Assembly: GCA_041158345.1 (NCBI GenBank)
Contig: JBEBBO010000008.1
Span: forward strand, 4,181-68,180
DNA: 64,000 nucleotides
Direction of reading: 5' to 3'
Origin: UBA6136 sp041158345
Lineage (GTDB): Bacteria > Pseudomonadota > Gammaproteobacteria > Methylococcales > Methylococcaceae
Shown: piece by piece, positions 25,094-34,393 of the stretch
How the letters are laid out: every line of letters starts with the position of its first letter
Position numbering within the stretch: the first letter of the stretch is position 1
Position numbers and translations under genes: made by a program
Notes under the pieces: generated by a model
Told to the model about the DNA's origin: nothing
Database searches by the model: none
Seen by the model: only the letters and a program-made list of their open reading frames with translations

Positions 25094-25490
25094 ATATCTC
25101 TGCGTTTATCTCGTGGAAGGTCGGAAATCCTAGTGGATCAGACCCCTGCCGACCAATCAGTATTTTCCACATAAATCATAAGGATTTCTAGGGGTGCCGA
25201 TCAAAACACAGATTTTGCCTCTGGCTGGCTACCTCCCCGCGTGGGTTTAATCGGTCTCACGCCCTTTTTGGTAAGGATTTCTTTTGCAATCGATTCTCAG
25301 TAGCATTCGGAATCTGGCACAACAACATCCTGCTGAATGCCAGTTGACCGATTAAAAGAATAAAAACGTGGTCACGCAAATGCCCTCCTCTGAAAAACCC
25401 TTGCTGAATGAGAACACAGCAATCCCCTTTGACGCGCTGCCCATGAATCGTCAGTAATGCTCTTCAAAGATCACACACCCGGAGATCTCA
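25094..25490. other. Intergenic region, nothing recognised
   Basis: No gene-like frame is seen on either strand. The right end carries GGAG and the ATG of the repeat-interrupted gene described next. Confidence 0.45.
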
Positions 25491-25746
25491 ATGAAAAAAG
25501 ATCAGGCACTGATTTACTCTGATTTACTCTGATTTACAGACAACCTTCGCGATGGATGGCCATACTCTTGAGATTATTATTTATCGATTGCCAGATAGCG
25601 ACTGGACCCTTGAGGTGGTCGATGAAAACAACAACTCAACAGTCTGGGAAGACACATTTGCCACGGACGAAGCTGCCCTTGCAGAAGCCATTGGCGAGAT
25701 AAAATCTGAAGGCGTGCATGCCTTTATGGGTCCACATTCTGCATAA
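25491..25746 (+). pseudogene. Small conserved-looking protein whose start is out of frame through a 10-bp repeat
   Basis: The best ribosome site (GGAG) and ATG (25491) open a frame, MKKDQALIYSDLL, that stops after 13 codons. The downstream frame from 25552 encodes 64 residues (HTLEIIIYRLPDSDWTLEV and so on) and ends at 25746. Three near-perfect copies of CTGATTTACT lie between. Removing one copy joins the two into one 81-residue frame (reading SDLQTTFAMDGH across the join). The gene may be switched by repeat number or simply broken. A shorter product from the ATG at 25552 is possible but that ATG lacks a ribosome site. Family unknown. Confidence 0.6.
25509..25537 (+). repeat. 10-bp tandem repeat, 2.9 copies
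   Basis: CTGATTTACT occurs at 25509-25518 and 25519-25528, then CTGATTTAC at 25529-25537. The unit length is not a multiple of three, so copy number sets the frame of the surrounding gene. Confidence 0.9.
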
Positions 25747-25854
25747 TGTCAGGTTAGAACGGTTGTAACCTTGGGAAAGTGCCCCTTCGTTGTTCGAGCC
25801 TACCCCAACCGTTCCGCTGAAACATAAAAACGACTAGAAAAATGAGGTAAAGGT

Positions 25855-26601
25855 ATGTGCTGGAGTGGAGAGGCGTCGGCCGTATTGGCGACAATTGGTT
25901 TTGGTACGGCTGCGTACATTGCATACAAGGGCGAGTCCAAGGATCTCTGGATCCCTCTGACATACTTTGCCTGCATGGAACTTCTCCAGGCAGCGACCTA
26001 TGTCTATATCAACCTATGTGACAGTCCACCCAACCAGATATTAACGTACTTCGGTTACATACATATTGCCTTCCAACCCTTCTTTGTGAACATGGTCGCG
26101 ATGTATTTCATCCCCCAGAGCGTCAAGGAAAGGATCAGCACCGTCGTCTATACGCTTTGCGCCGTTGGAGCGCTGGGCATGTTGGTCAAAATGTATCCCT
26201 TTAACTGGGCGGATCATTGTGTTGTCGGATTAGAGGCCTTCTGTGGATCGCAGGCATGCTCCGTTTCTGGGGATTGGCATATTGCCTGGCAGTTGCCGCT
26301 GAACGGTATCCAGTACGACCTGTCCTACCTGATCCCGAACTACTTCCTGGGTCTTCATGGTCTCTCGTATATCCTGGTGGGGTTTGTCCTTCCCGTTGTC
26401 TATGGATCATGGCGTTTTGTCTTGTTCCACATCTTCATGGGACCAATCCTGTCGATCCTGACGACCCGTGACCCCAATGAATATGCCGCAGTGTGGTGCC
26501 TATTCTCGATCGCACTGTGCCTGTCAGTGATCAAGTCACCCATCAGACGCCATCTCCACGTCGTTAGTTGGCCCTACTATTCAAGACTGGCCAAGGCCTG
26601 A
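25855..26601 (+). CDS. DUF5765 multi-span membrane protein
   Basis: This encodes 248 residues with about seven hydrophobic spans. It starts MCWSGEAS, a characteristic beginning of DUF5765 membrane proteins, and continues with the family-like segments MELLQAATYVYI and YIHIAFQPFFVN. The function is unknown. Conserved polar residues inside spans (E at about 42, H and Q near 73-77) suggest transport or ligand binding, which is inference. GAGG precedes the ATG. It stands alone. Confidence 0.75.
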   Translation: MCWSGEASAVLATIGFGTAAYIAYKGESKDLWIPLTYFACMELLQAATYVYINLCDSPPNQILTYFGYIHIAFQPFFVNMVAMYFIPQSVKERISTVVYTLCAVGALGMLVKMYPFNWADHCVVGLEAFCGSQACSVSGDWHIAWQLPLNGIQYDLSYLIPNYFLGLHGLSYILVGFVLPVVYGSWRFVLFHIFMGPILSILTTRDPNEYAAVWCLFSIALCLSVIKSPIRRHLHVVSWPYYSRLAKA

Positions 26602-26733
26602 TCAACGGCTCACTCACCTGTGCGATACTCGGTTGAATTCGCGACAGTTTTGACCAACAATGTTTTGATCAAAGCTCTAGCCGAGTTCATGTTTGCTCTA
26701 CGGTGAGGGCATCGCCCCTCACCCTGAGCAAAG

Positions 26734-28008
26734 ATGATGAATCCCCCCGTTCCCGCCCCTACCTCAAACTCGCAAACATTCAAGGTTATCGTTGGTCTTG
26801 TCATGGGCGTGTCTTTTGGCGCGGCCTTGAATGCCTATCTTTCGGCCTACGCAAGCCCTCATCTTCCCCTCTGGATCAGCGGATTCAACGCGATCACGGA
26901 CCTCTTCATGCGCCTGATCAAGATGATCATCGCGCCATTGGTTTTTTCAACCCTGGTTGTCGGTATGGCCAAGATGGGGGATGGGAACAGTCTGGGACGT
27001 GTCGCGGGCAAAGCCATTCTATGGTTCTTTAGCGCCTCTATACTGAGTTTGCTAATGGGAATGGCGCTGGTGAATGGGTTTGAACCCGGGGAAAACCTTC
27101 ATCTCCCCCTACCCGACGTTAGTGCTGAGACAGGGCTGAATAAAGAACCCCAGACGCTTCAGTCCTTCATTTCGCATATCGTTCCCAAGAGCGTTGTCGA
27201 AGCCATGGCACAAAACGAGATTTTGCAGATTGTCGTTTTTTCCATGTTCTTTGGTTTCGCCTGTTCGCAACTCGGTGAGCTGGCCAAACCCGTGGTTCAC
27301 TCGCTCGATGCCTTGGGTCATATCATGCTCAAGATGACGAGCTACGTGATGCGATTTGCGCCTTTCGCAGTCTTTGCGGCCATGGCTGCGGTCGTCAGTC
27401 AGCAAGGTTTGGGCGTCGTTGCGACGTATGGCGTTTTTCTTTGCGAATTTTATCTGGGGCTCGCCGTACTTTGGTTGACTCTTGGAATACTGGGTTTCAT
27501 TTTTATCGGGAAACGTGTCAGGGCACTCCTACACCATATCCGCGAACCGATGATCCTCGCTTTCGGCACAGCCAGCAGTGAAGCGGCTTTCCCGATGTTA
27601 ATGCGGCAATTGGGCCGGTTTGGATGCTCTGATCGCATCACTGGCTTGGTTCTTCCCCTGGGCTATTCCTTCAACCTGGATGGAAGCATGATGTACATGA
27701 CCTTCGCGGTCCTGTTCATTGCTCAGGCCTATGGCATCCAGATGCCACTCCAAGATCAAATGTTGATGCTCTTGGTGCTTCTCTTTACGAGTAAGGGGGT
27801 CGCGGGCGTTCCGAGAGCGTCATTGATCGTCATCACTTCTACGCTTTCCATGTTCCATATTCCGGAGGCGGGGCTCCTCCTGCTCCTCGGAATCGATCAG
27901 ATTCTAGATATGGGCCGGAGTGCCACCAATGTACTAGGGAATAGCATTGCAGCCACGTTGGTCAGCCGCTGGGAAAATGAACTCAGCCATTCTTCTGACT
28001 TAAATTAA
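26734..28008 (+). CDS. Dicarboxylate/amino acid:cation symporter (SDF/DAACS family)
   Basis: This encodes 424 residues and has the sequence marks of the GltP/DctA family: multiple spans, the re-entrant Ser-rich loop (FGTASSEAAFPML, near residue 270), the GYSFNLDGSMMYM segment near residue 310, and the second re-entrant loop (LLFTSKGVAGVPRAS). The family couples uptake of C4-dicarboxylates, glutamate or aspartate to protons or Na+. The exact substrate cannot be told. It ends with a 4-base overlap with the convergent yigZ-family gene. Confidence 0.92.
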   Translation: MMNPPVPAPTSNSQTFKVIVGLVMGVSFGAALNAYLSAYASPHLPLWISGFNAITDLFMRLIKMIIAPLVFSTLVVGMAKMGDGNSLGRVAGKAILWFFSASILSLLMGMALVNGFEPGENLHLPLPDVSAETGLNKEPQTLQSFISHIVPKSVVEAMAQNEILQIVVFSMFFGFACSQLGELAKPVVHSLDALGHIMLKMTSYVMRFAPFAVFAAMAAVVSQQGLGVVATYGVFLCEFYLGLAVLWLTLGILGFIFIGKRVRALLHHIREPMILAFGTASSEAAFPMLMRQLGRFGCSDRITGLVLPLGYSFNLDGSMMYMTFAVLFIAQAYGIQMPLQDQMLMLLVLLFTSKGVAGVPRASLIVITSTLSMFHIPEAGLLLLLGIDQILDMGRSATNVLGNSIAATLVSRWENELSHSSDLN

Positions 28009-28601
28009 GCCCCCCGAGGATCCACCCAGTGGATTCTCCCCTGACTTTCCCGGGTCAACTGGGTCACAATCTCTGCTAGCCGGTCCTTGGGTCCCTGAAT
28101 GATCACCCGCAATTCCATGCTACGCTCGACACTCAACAGGATTACGCCATCCTTGTTTATCCGGTTTCTGAAGAGTCCCTCAAGAGGATACGGTACGAGA
28201 CAGGCCAGGGTATCCAAAGGCACGAGGGTGACCTTGGTTGCAGTTTTGAGCGCTTGTGCCACTGCATCCGTGTAGGCACGAACCAAGCCGCCAGCACCCA
28301 GATTAATCCCGCCGTAGTAGCGAACAACCGTCGCCAGAACACCTTCCAGATTTTGGTGGCGCAGCACTTCTAACATCGGGCGGCCTGCAGTTCCACTGGG
28401 CTCCCCATCATCGACAGCGGCAGAATGCCCTCCTGCCATGAGCGCCCAACAGACATGGGATGCAGTGGGGTGTTGTTGCTGGATTCTTGCGACCTGCCTG
28501 ACCGCATCAGCGCGATCTGAAACCGGCTGAACCTGTCCAAGAAAACGGCTCTTCTTGATGATGAGTTCACTGGTCGAGGGACCTTCTAGGGTCAAAGTCA
28601 T
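28005..28601 (-). CDS. YigZ/IMPACT family protein
   Basis: This encodes 198 residues. The N-terminal IMPACT domain shows KKSRFLG near residue 17, ASHVCWA near residue 47, DDGEPSGTAGRPML near residue 64 and VRYYGGINLGAGGL near residue 92, followed by a small C-terminal domain. Bacterial YigZ relatives are linked to translation or ribosome stress by analogy with the eukaryotic protein; the biochemical role is not settled. Full length. Confidence 0.92.
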   Translation of the reverse strand: MTLTLEGPSTSELIIKKSRFLGQVQPVSDRADAVRQVARIQQQHPTASHVCWALMAGGHSAAVDDGEPSGTAGRPMLEVLRHQNLEGVLATVVRYYGGINLGAGGLVRAYTDAVAQALKTATKVTLVPLDTLACLVPYPLEGLFRNRINKDGVILLSVERSMELRVIIQGPKDRLAEIVTQLTRESQGRIHWVDPRGA

Positions 28602-28719
28602 GATCGGTTCGCGACAGATGAGTGGGATGCGCCCAATGCAAACTGAGCGCGAAGACGTCTCAACTGAATCAGGTTGGGGTTACTGAAAAAGACTCGCCAT
28701 TTGATATTCAAATCCCTTC

Positions 28720-28858
28720 GCTTCCTCCCCTTCCAAAAGGAAGGGGATTCCTGGTTCATCGAGAACTGCTTAAGCCGATTTACGACACAGGACTGACATT
28801 CTCTCCACAGGCTAACACCGCCAGCCCTAAAGGACGGGGTTTCTCGCAAGATTCACGA
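28720..28858 (-). mobile_element. Miniature non-autonomous derivative of the tnpB element
   Basis: The right end has a perfect 8-bp hairpin (CCCCTTCC, loop AAAA, GGAAGGGG, 28727-28746), followed by 75 bases about 87 % identical by eye to 19467-19541 of the full element. It then joins directly to the left end (AGGACGGGGTTTCTCGCAAGATT, 28831-28853). All of tnpB except the last codons is missing, so this is an internal deletion that could be mobilised in trans. A frame across it is only a relic of the tnpB end. Confidence 0.78.
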
Positions 28859-29046
28859 TGAGATAGACCGCGGCTCGTCGGGTATCGATGGAAACGAGTT
28901 CAAGGATCCTCTAGAGATCCAGCGGTTCGCGACGGTATTGCATCTATCGGCGGAGACTACTACGCTTCAACGAAAAATCCAGCCCTCTTAGCGAATCGCA
29001 TAGAGATCGGAACCCGTGCCCTCCATCATGAAGAATATGCCGTCCT

Positions 29047-29685
29047 ATGGATTTCGAGTTACGACGAATCAATGACACTTCCATCAGACGGATCAAGTCA
29101 ATCGTCTTCCTTCTTGCTCTGGTCCCCCTGGGGCGACTGGTTTACTGGGGATTGATTGATCAACTCGGTGCCAATCCCATTGAAAAGGTTCTGAGGCAGA
29201 CGGGTTACTGGACACTGACTTTTTTGACGCTGACGATGGCGGTCACGCCAATACGCCAATGGCTCGGGTGGATCTGGATGGGACGGTTCAGGCGAATGCT
29301 GGGCCTATTTGCCTTTTTCTATAGCTTGCTCCACCTTGGCACCTATGTGGTTCTCGATCAATTCTTTGATTGGTCTGGCATTCTCAAAGACATTGTCAAA
29401 AGACCTTATATCACCGTCGGATTCACGGCTCTGGTCTTGATGATTCCGCTCGCCGTCACATCGACGGATGGCATGCTGCGGCGTCTGGGAGGAGCACGCT
29501 GGAAAAAAATCCACCGTTGGATCTATGTGATCTGTCTCGGAGGTGTCATTCACTTTTGGTGGTTGGTCAAGAAAGACATTTCGGAACCTTTCCTTTTTGC
29601 CCTGATCTATGCCGTATCCCTGTTGCTTCGTGCGCTGCTTCAGCGGAAAAGTGAACTGAGAGGCATCAAGGGCCTGTCACCATAG
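29047..29685 (+). CDS. msrQ: MsrQ, haem-binding membrane subunit of the periplasmic methionine sulfoxide reductase
   Basis: This encodes 212 residues with about six membrane spans and the histidines expected to hold haem (LLHLGTY near residue 97, KKIHRWIY near residue 157, GVIHFWW near residue 170). MsrQ passes electrons from the quinone pool to MsrP. It lies 46 bases upstream of msrP; the order msrQ-msrP is the reverse of the common msrP-msrQ order. Length is normal. Confidence 0.93.
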   Translation: MDFELRRINDTSIRRIKSIVFLLALVPLGRLVYWGLIDQLGANPIEKVLRQTGYWTLTFLTLTMAVTPIRQWLGWIWMGRFRRMLGLFAFFYSLLHLGTYVVLDQFFDWSGILKDIVKRPYITVGFTALVLMIPLAVTSTDGMLRRLGGARWKKIHRWIYVICLGGVIHFWWLVKKDISEPFLFALIYAVSLLLRALLQRKSELRGIKGLSP

Positions 29686-29731
29686 CCCATTCAAGCGCGA
29701 TCACGGCACACCCCGTCAGGAGAACCTCATC

Positions 29732-30664
29732 ATGCGATTCAAGTCCGACATTAGCGAGAACGAGGTCACACCACAAAGCCTCTTTGAAAGCCGCCGAACG
29801 TTCATCAGGAAATCGTTTGGCCTTGCCGCCCTCGGCGGATTGAGCAGCCTGTCGGTGGATCTTCGGGCGCAGGGGCTGGATCCCCAGCCCAATCCAGGAT
29901 TCCGCGTTGACGAAACCCCGACGCCTCTTGAGAAGGTCACCACATACAACAACTTTTACGAGTTCAGCACCGACAAGGAAGAGCCACATCGGCTTGCCGG
30001 TTCATTAAAGACTCGGCCTTGGACGGTGCGTGTCGAAGGTGAAGTGCATAAACCCAGAACTTTCGCGATCGAGGAGATCCTCAAGATGGCACCGCTTGAG
30101 GAGCGGATTTACCGATTCCGTTGTGTCGAGACGTGGTCCATGGTCGTCCCCTGGGTGGGGTTCCCTCTTAGCACGCTCTTGAAGGCGGCTGACCCGACGG
30201 GGAATGCTAAGTTTGTCGAATTTGTCACGCTGAATGATTCTGAGCAGATGCCTGGCTTGAAACGAGATGTTCTCGACTGGCCATACCGGGAGGGATTGAG
30301 GCTGGATGAGGCCATGAATCCTCTCACTTTGGTGACAGTGGGGCTCTATGGACAGGTCTTACCCAATCAGAACGGTGCCCCCATCAGGATCATCGTACCC
30401 TGGAAGTATGGCTTTAAAAGCGCCAAATCCATTGTCTCGATTCGAATTTCCGAGCGAATGCCCACGACCAGCTGGATGAAGGCGGGCCCCAACGAATATG
30501 GTTTCTATGCCAACGTCAATCCCGAAGTGGATCATCCCCGCTGGAGCCAGGCAAGGGAGAGAAAACTTGGGGATTTTCTGAAACGCCCCACCCTGCCATT
30601 CAATGGATATGGCGACTATGTCGCATCCCTTTATCAGGGCATGGATCTAACACGTAATTTCTAG
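29732..30664 (+). CDS. msrP: MsrP, molybdopterin methionine sulfoxide reductase catalytic subunit
   Basis: This encodes 310 residues. A twin-arginine signal (SRRTFIRKSFG with R21 and R22) sends the folded molybdenum protein to the periplasm. The cofactor cysteine is C131 in FRCVETWSMVVPW. MsrP reduces oxidised methionine in envelope proteins, for example after hypochlorite stress. A ribosome site (AGGAGAAC) lies before the ATG. It forms an operon with msrQ. Confidence 0.95.
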   Translation: MRFKSDISENEVTPQSLFESRRTFIRKSFGLAALGGLSSLSVDLRAQGLDPQPNPGFRVDETPTPLEKVTTYNNFYEFSTDKEEPHRLAGSLKTRPWTVRVEGEVHKPRTFAIEEILKMAPLEERIYRFRCVETWSMVVPWVGFPLSTLLKAADPTGNAKFVEFVTLNDSEQMPGLKRDVLDWPYREGLRLDEAMNPLTLVTVGLYGQVLPNQNGAPIRIIVPWKYGFKSAKSIVSIRISERMPTTSWMKAGPNEYGFYANVNPEVDHPRWSQARERKLGDFLKRPTLPFNGYGDYVASLYQGMDLTRNF

Positions 30665-30689
30665 ACAGACGACGACAGGGGCTTTGGAA

Positions 30690-30845
30690 TCAGTCAGCCA
30701 CAGTCCACTTGGAGTTAAACCGTTTCCCAAGTTCCCTGCGACGAATGATCTTGCAGATTTCCTGTTGAAACAATCTCCGCTGGCTCTCAGTATCCCGATT
30801 GAGACACGCCAGATACATTTGTTTGACCAGTTCACCTTGTTTCAT
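30690..30845 (-). CDS. Small basic protein, 51 residues
   Basis: The ATG at 30845 is preceded by AGGGGGTG, a strong ribosome site, and is preferred over an upstream ATG. The product is basic and helical (LVKQMYLACLNRDTESQRRL, EICKIIRRREL) and ends with KRFNSKWTVAD. Similar small proteins seem familiar from gammaproteobacteria but I cannot name a function. It converges on msrP. Confidence 0.6.
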   Translation of the reverse strand: MKQGELVKQMYLACLNRDTESQRRLFQQEICKIIRRRELGKRFNSKWTVAD

Positions 30846-30970
30846 AACCACCCCCTGAATCCGATGGCCCATAGGTTCAGTCCACAGACCACGCAAGAAC
30901 CACTAAACCGTTTATACCATTATAACGGTTATGACCCTTTAAGTCCACGGGAGTTCCTACGCAGAACCCC

Positions 30971-33900
30971 CTATTTTTCATTTACTTGAAGCGCGAGGGG
31001 CATTAAAAGATGGTGACCATCGTCGGATGATTGCTCCTGTATGTCGCCTAGGCGAACTCGTTGACTATCCACCGGTTTGGGAACCGCCGAAAGTGCCGCT
31101 TTGACAACCCGCATCCGACGATCAGCCAATTCTTTCAGTTCATTGGCACCAATGGGGGCTTGATCAGCCAGATTTTGAGCCAGCAACTCATAAAAATCAG
31201 GCGTTTTACTCCCCTTTCCCATCAGCGTTCCGACTAGGCCAATCCGGTCTACAGGATGGCCTTTATCAGCAACATAACGCGTCAAGGCGACTTCAAGCAG
31301 TCGGTATTCCTGAGCCAAAGCCTCCAGCACTCGCTGTGTGGCGGCCTCAGTCGGATTAACAGGATCAGGATCTTCCCCGGGTTTTAACGCTTCACCCAAA
31401 CGAGAAGCAACCCGCTGCCTCAGCCAGAAGTGGCGCAATGCAACCTTATCCTTTTCTGGATCAAAACTGCCATTCAGGATTAATTGAAGTTGGGGCTTTA
31501 AGTGGAGCGCATCCGACAATCGCACAATTTTTTCCTTTTCAGGCGGCGTCAACACATCACTTCCAAGATCGAATGCAATTGCATTGAGTTCCTCACCGCC
31601 ACTCAGCCCCAGAGCCCCGGTGATTGCAGTAAATGGCGATAAAACAGCCTTTTTGATGAGGTTTCCAAACGCATTCAGAAACACCACACCATAATCAAAA
31701 TCAGGGGCATCCGTCTTTCCTTCGATGGGCAGTGACATATCGATATTGCCCTCTGCATCCGACAAGAGGGCCACAGCAAGATCCAGCGGCAGTGAAACAG
31801 CCTTTGGACTCTCGACCTTGTCACCTAATCGAAGTTGCTTGAGATAAATCCGGTTATCGCTCTTGAGTTGCTGTTCTTCCAGTCGGTAATGTGCGTTGAG
31901 ATCCAGCTTGCCGTTTTCAATGCGCCGACCTGCAAAGGTTGCGCTATAGGGTGTGAGCGATGCCAGAACCACATTTTCAAAATGAAGATCGACATCCAGC
32001 AATGATTTGGGATCAAGCGGTCTGAGTTGGCCATGAATCGAAGCTTCGCCATAGGGTGCAATTCGTCCATTAAGTTCCAATAACGACTTCCCATTCGGAT
32101 CCAGGGTCCAGCCCGTAATCGCACCCTTGAGGTCAACAATCTGGGTTGAAAAGGGCAGGATGAGTGTTTCGTCCGTGTAATCAAGCTTGCCACCTTCGAC
32201 CCGGATCCTCCGAATATGAATGTCGGGGTCTGGCGTTGTCGGTGCATTGGATCCGGGTCGGCGCGGGGACGGAACACGATCAATGGGCTTTGCCACCCGC
32301 AACTCTGAAAGATTAGAGCTTTTATCTGCGTGAATCGCGATGACCCCATCGGGATCCTGAAGCCGAATCTCATTGGCCGAAAACTCAAAGGGATTTAGAC
32401 GACCCTTGATACCGTCCACCGTCAGGGATTGCCATCCCAAAAGCTTACGATCATTCGGTGCCTGGGTGAGCCGAAGGTTATCAAGGCCTATGAGACCGGA
32501 GTAGTCACCCGTCGGAACGCCACTTTCGATGCGCAGCGCCACTTTCAGCTGACTTGATAGATAGCCCTCGACAGTATCGAAACGATACGACTCGGCAAGC
32601 AACGATTTAAAGGGGGCCAAACCGACTTGATCCAGGCGAACTTCACCCGTGAAGGCCATCTCACTCGGCTGGAGTTGGCCGTTGAGACCAACCTTTCCTC
32701 CCGATGACACCTCTGATGAAAGCACCATAGGTGTTTCTCCAGGGCGTTGCGTGTCGATTGACCCCAGCGAAAGACGCGTGTGTTTGAACTCGAAGGGATC
32801 AGAGTTCAGGCCAGAAACCCGAACGACCCCCACAGAAAGATCCGAAACCTGTGTTTGATTAATCCCAATCGTCCAAGGCGTTGACGTCGTGTCGCCCACC
32901 GCACGCGTTGGGCTACTCGAACTCGTTTGAGGTACCAGAGCGTCCAACGGCAAGACTGCGTCCTGACCCAGCCCAAAGAGGATGACGGATGCATCGAGGT
33001 TCAGTGAATTTGCAACCAGGCGTCTGGCCCCCAAATCGACCACTATCGCCTCCCCTTCAAGGGAGCCCACTCGGATATCGGGCTGGTGCAGGGAGGGAGC
33101 CATGGGGTTCTGGATCAAATGCAAGTCGCTGAGCTTGACCTGATCGAGTCCAATCCGCCAGGGGCTATCCGGTGTCTTCGACACGGTGGCCTCGGTGAGG
33201 GATTGGCTGCTTGAACGGGACTGCGGCGGAAACAGTGCACGCCATCCAGGTTGTCCCTGCCCATCCTTCACACCAATCAAACCCAGGGACTTCAGCTCAA
33301 ATCCATGGAGATCCAATCGATGCTGCGACAGATCCAGTTGTGCATCGTCGACAACCATTTGCTGAAGGGTAAGCAAAGGGAGATCAACTTGAGGACGGGA
33401 TAGACGGAGATCCCGAAGCATCAAATGGGCATGCGCCATTTGAAATTGGGGCTCAGGCAGCTGCATGAATCTGAAATCAGAGGAAAAATCCAACAAGCCC
33501 TCGAACGTCGGTAAATCCATGGAGGGCGGCAATTGCGTCTGAAGTTCAGAAAGATTCAAGCCGCGGGCTTCGGCCGAAAAATGACTGTCAGACCCATCAG
33601 CCAGGAAACCCCCCTCAGCATGCACGGTTGCCCCAGGGTCCATCTGAAAGTAGAGGTTGAAAGAGCCCTCGGAGGCATCTAAGGTTTGGAGATTTACGAC
33701 GTCCAGCGCCACAGCATGCAGGTTGACGGGTTGCCCATTTTCGAAGGGAGCGAACCGGATCTTTCCATCCTCTACTTGGAAATTTGCCACGATCATCCTA
33801 AGGGGGGATGAATCTTCATCCGAGGCAGTCGCTGGCTGCCGTGATCGAAACCCCTCAAGTAGTTGATCCAGGTTCGAGGCGTGATCCCCATGGGCATGAA

Positions 33901-34288
33901 TGTCGATGTTCGGGTCTGACACCGTGATGGCATCCATCGCCAACGCGCGATGGCGGAGCGAGCGGAGCAATCCAAAGTCAAAATCGAATTGTTTGACATC
34001 GAGAAGAGCATCTTCGGATGAAGCGCCAAGGACGACGCCTTCCAGTCGGAGTTTGAGTTCAAAAGGATTCCAGTGGATGCCTGTCACTGAAAGACTGGCG
34101 CCCGTTTGGGTCGTGATCGCTGGGAGAACCCTTTGGCGAATAAGGAGAGGAACAAGGGGTGTGGTGACCACTCCGTAAAGGACAAGGACTAGGAGAATTC
34201 GACGGATCGGTGACCGAACAAAGAAGTGCGAAACCCAGCCAAGATGGGTAAGAAAGGATTTCATTTCAGTCCACATTGACCCATTCAA
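30971..34288 (-). CDS. DUF748 family large envelope protein (AsmA-like)
   Basis: This encodes 1105 residues. One N-terminal membrane span (about residues 28-50, RRILLVLVLYGVVTTPLVPL) is followed by a very long beta-rich region with AsmA-like repeats (for example SVTGIHWNPFELKLRLEGVVL near residue 67) and a helical C-terminus after about residue 880. DUF748 proteins are related to AsmA/TamB/YhdP bridge proteins proposed to carry lipids across the periplasm; for this family that is inference. Several start codons are possible (34288, 34276, 34264). A second, distinct DUF748-like gene lies at 60310-63915. Confidence 0.85.
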   Translation of the reverse strand: MNGSMWTEMKSFLTHLGWVSHFFVRSPIRRILLVLVLYGVVTTPLVPLLIRQRVLPAITTQTGASLSVTGIHWNPFELKLRLEGVVLGASSEDALLDVKQFDFDFGLLRSLRHRALAMDAITVSDPNIDIHAHGDHASNLDQLLEGFRSRQPATASDEDSSPLRMIVANFQVEDGKIRFAPFENGQPVNLHAVALDVVNLQTLDASEGSFNLYFQMDPGATVHAEGGFLADGSDSHFSAEARGLNLSELQTQLPPSMDLPTFEGLLDFSSDFRFMQLPEPQFQMAHAHLMLRDLRLSRPQVDLPLLTLQQMVVDDAQLDLSQHRLDLHGFELKSLGLIGVKDGQGQPGWRALFPPQSRSSSQSLTEATVSKTPDSPWRIGLDQVKLSDLHLIQNPMAPSLHQPDIRVGSLEGEAIVVDLGARRLVANSLNLDASVILFGLGQDAVLPLDALVPQTSSSSPTRAVGDTTSTPWTIGINQTQVSDLSVGVVRVSGLNSDPFEFKHTRLSLGSIDTQRPGETPMVLSSEVSSGGKVGLNGQLQPSEMAFTGEVRLDQVGLAPFKSLLAESYRFDTVEGYLSSQLKVALRIESGVPTGDYSGLIGLDNLRLTQAPNDRKLLGWQSLTVDGIKGRLNPFEFSANEIRLQDPDGVIAIHADKSSNLSELRVAKPIDRVPSPRRPGSNAPTTPDPDIHIRRIRVEGGKLDYTDETLILPFSTQIVDLKGAITGWTLDPNGKSLLELNGRIAPYGEASIHGQLRPLDPKSLLDVDLHFENVVLASLTPYSATFAGRRIENGKLDLNAHYRLEEQQLKSDNRIYLKQLRLGDKVESPKAVSLPLDLAVALLSDAEGNIDMSLPIEGKTDAPDFDYGVVFLNAFGNLIKKAVLSPFTAITGALGLSGGEELNAIAFDLGSDVLTPPEKEKIVRLSDALHLKPQLQLILNGSFDPEKDKVALRHFWLRQRVASRLGEALKPGEDPDPVNPTEAATQRVLEALAQEYRLLEVALTRYVADKGHPVDRIGLVGTLMGKGSKTPDFYELLAQNLADQAPIGANELKELADRRMRVVKAALSAVPKPVDSQRVRLGDIQEQSSDDGHHLLMPLALQVNEK

Positions 34289-34393
34289 AGGAAAACCCTA
34301 GTTGAAGTCCTGTTTTGCATCCTGTCAAGGAAGACAGGGGCGGCATGCGTTGGATTCCAAAGAAGGCGCTGTTATGCCTAAGACCCCAATCCA

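Noticed and set aside
11655..25537. Short tandem repeats as a possible CRISPR array
   Set aside because: Units are 7 and 10 bases with no spacers, so they are simple repeats.
28598..28849. 83-codon minus-strand frame
   Set aside because: It is the relic of the tnpB 3' end and right end inside the miniature element, not a gene.
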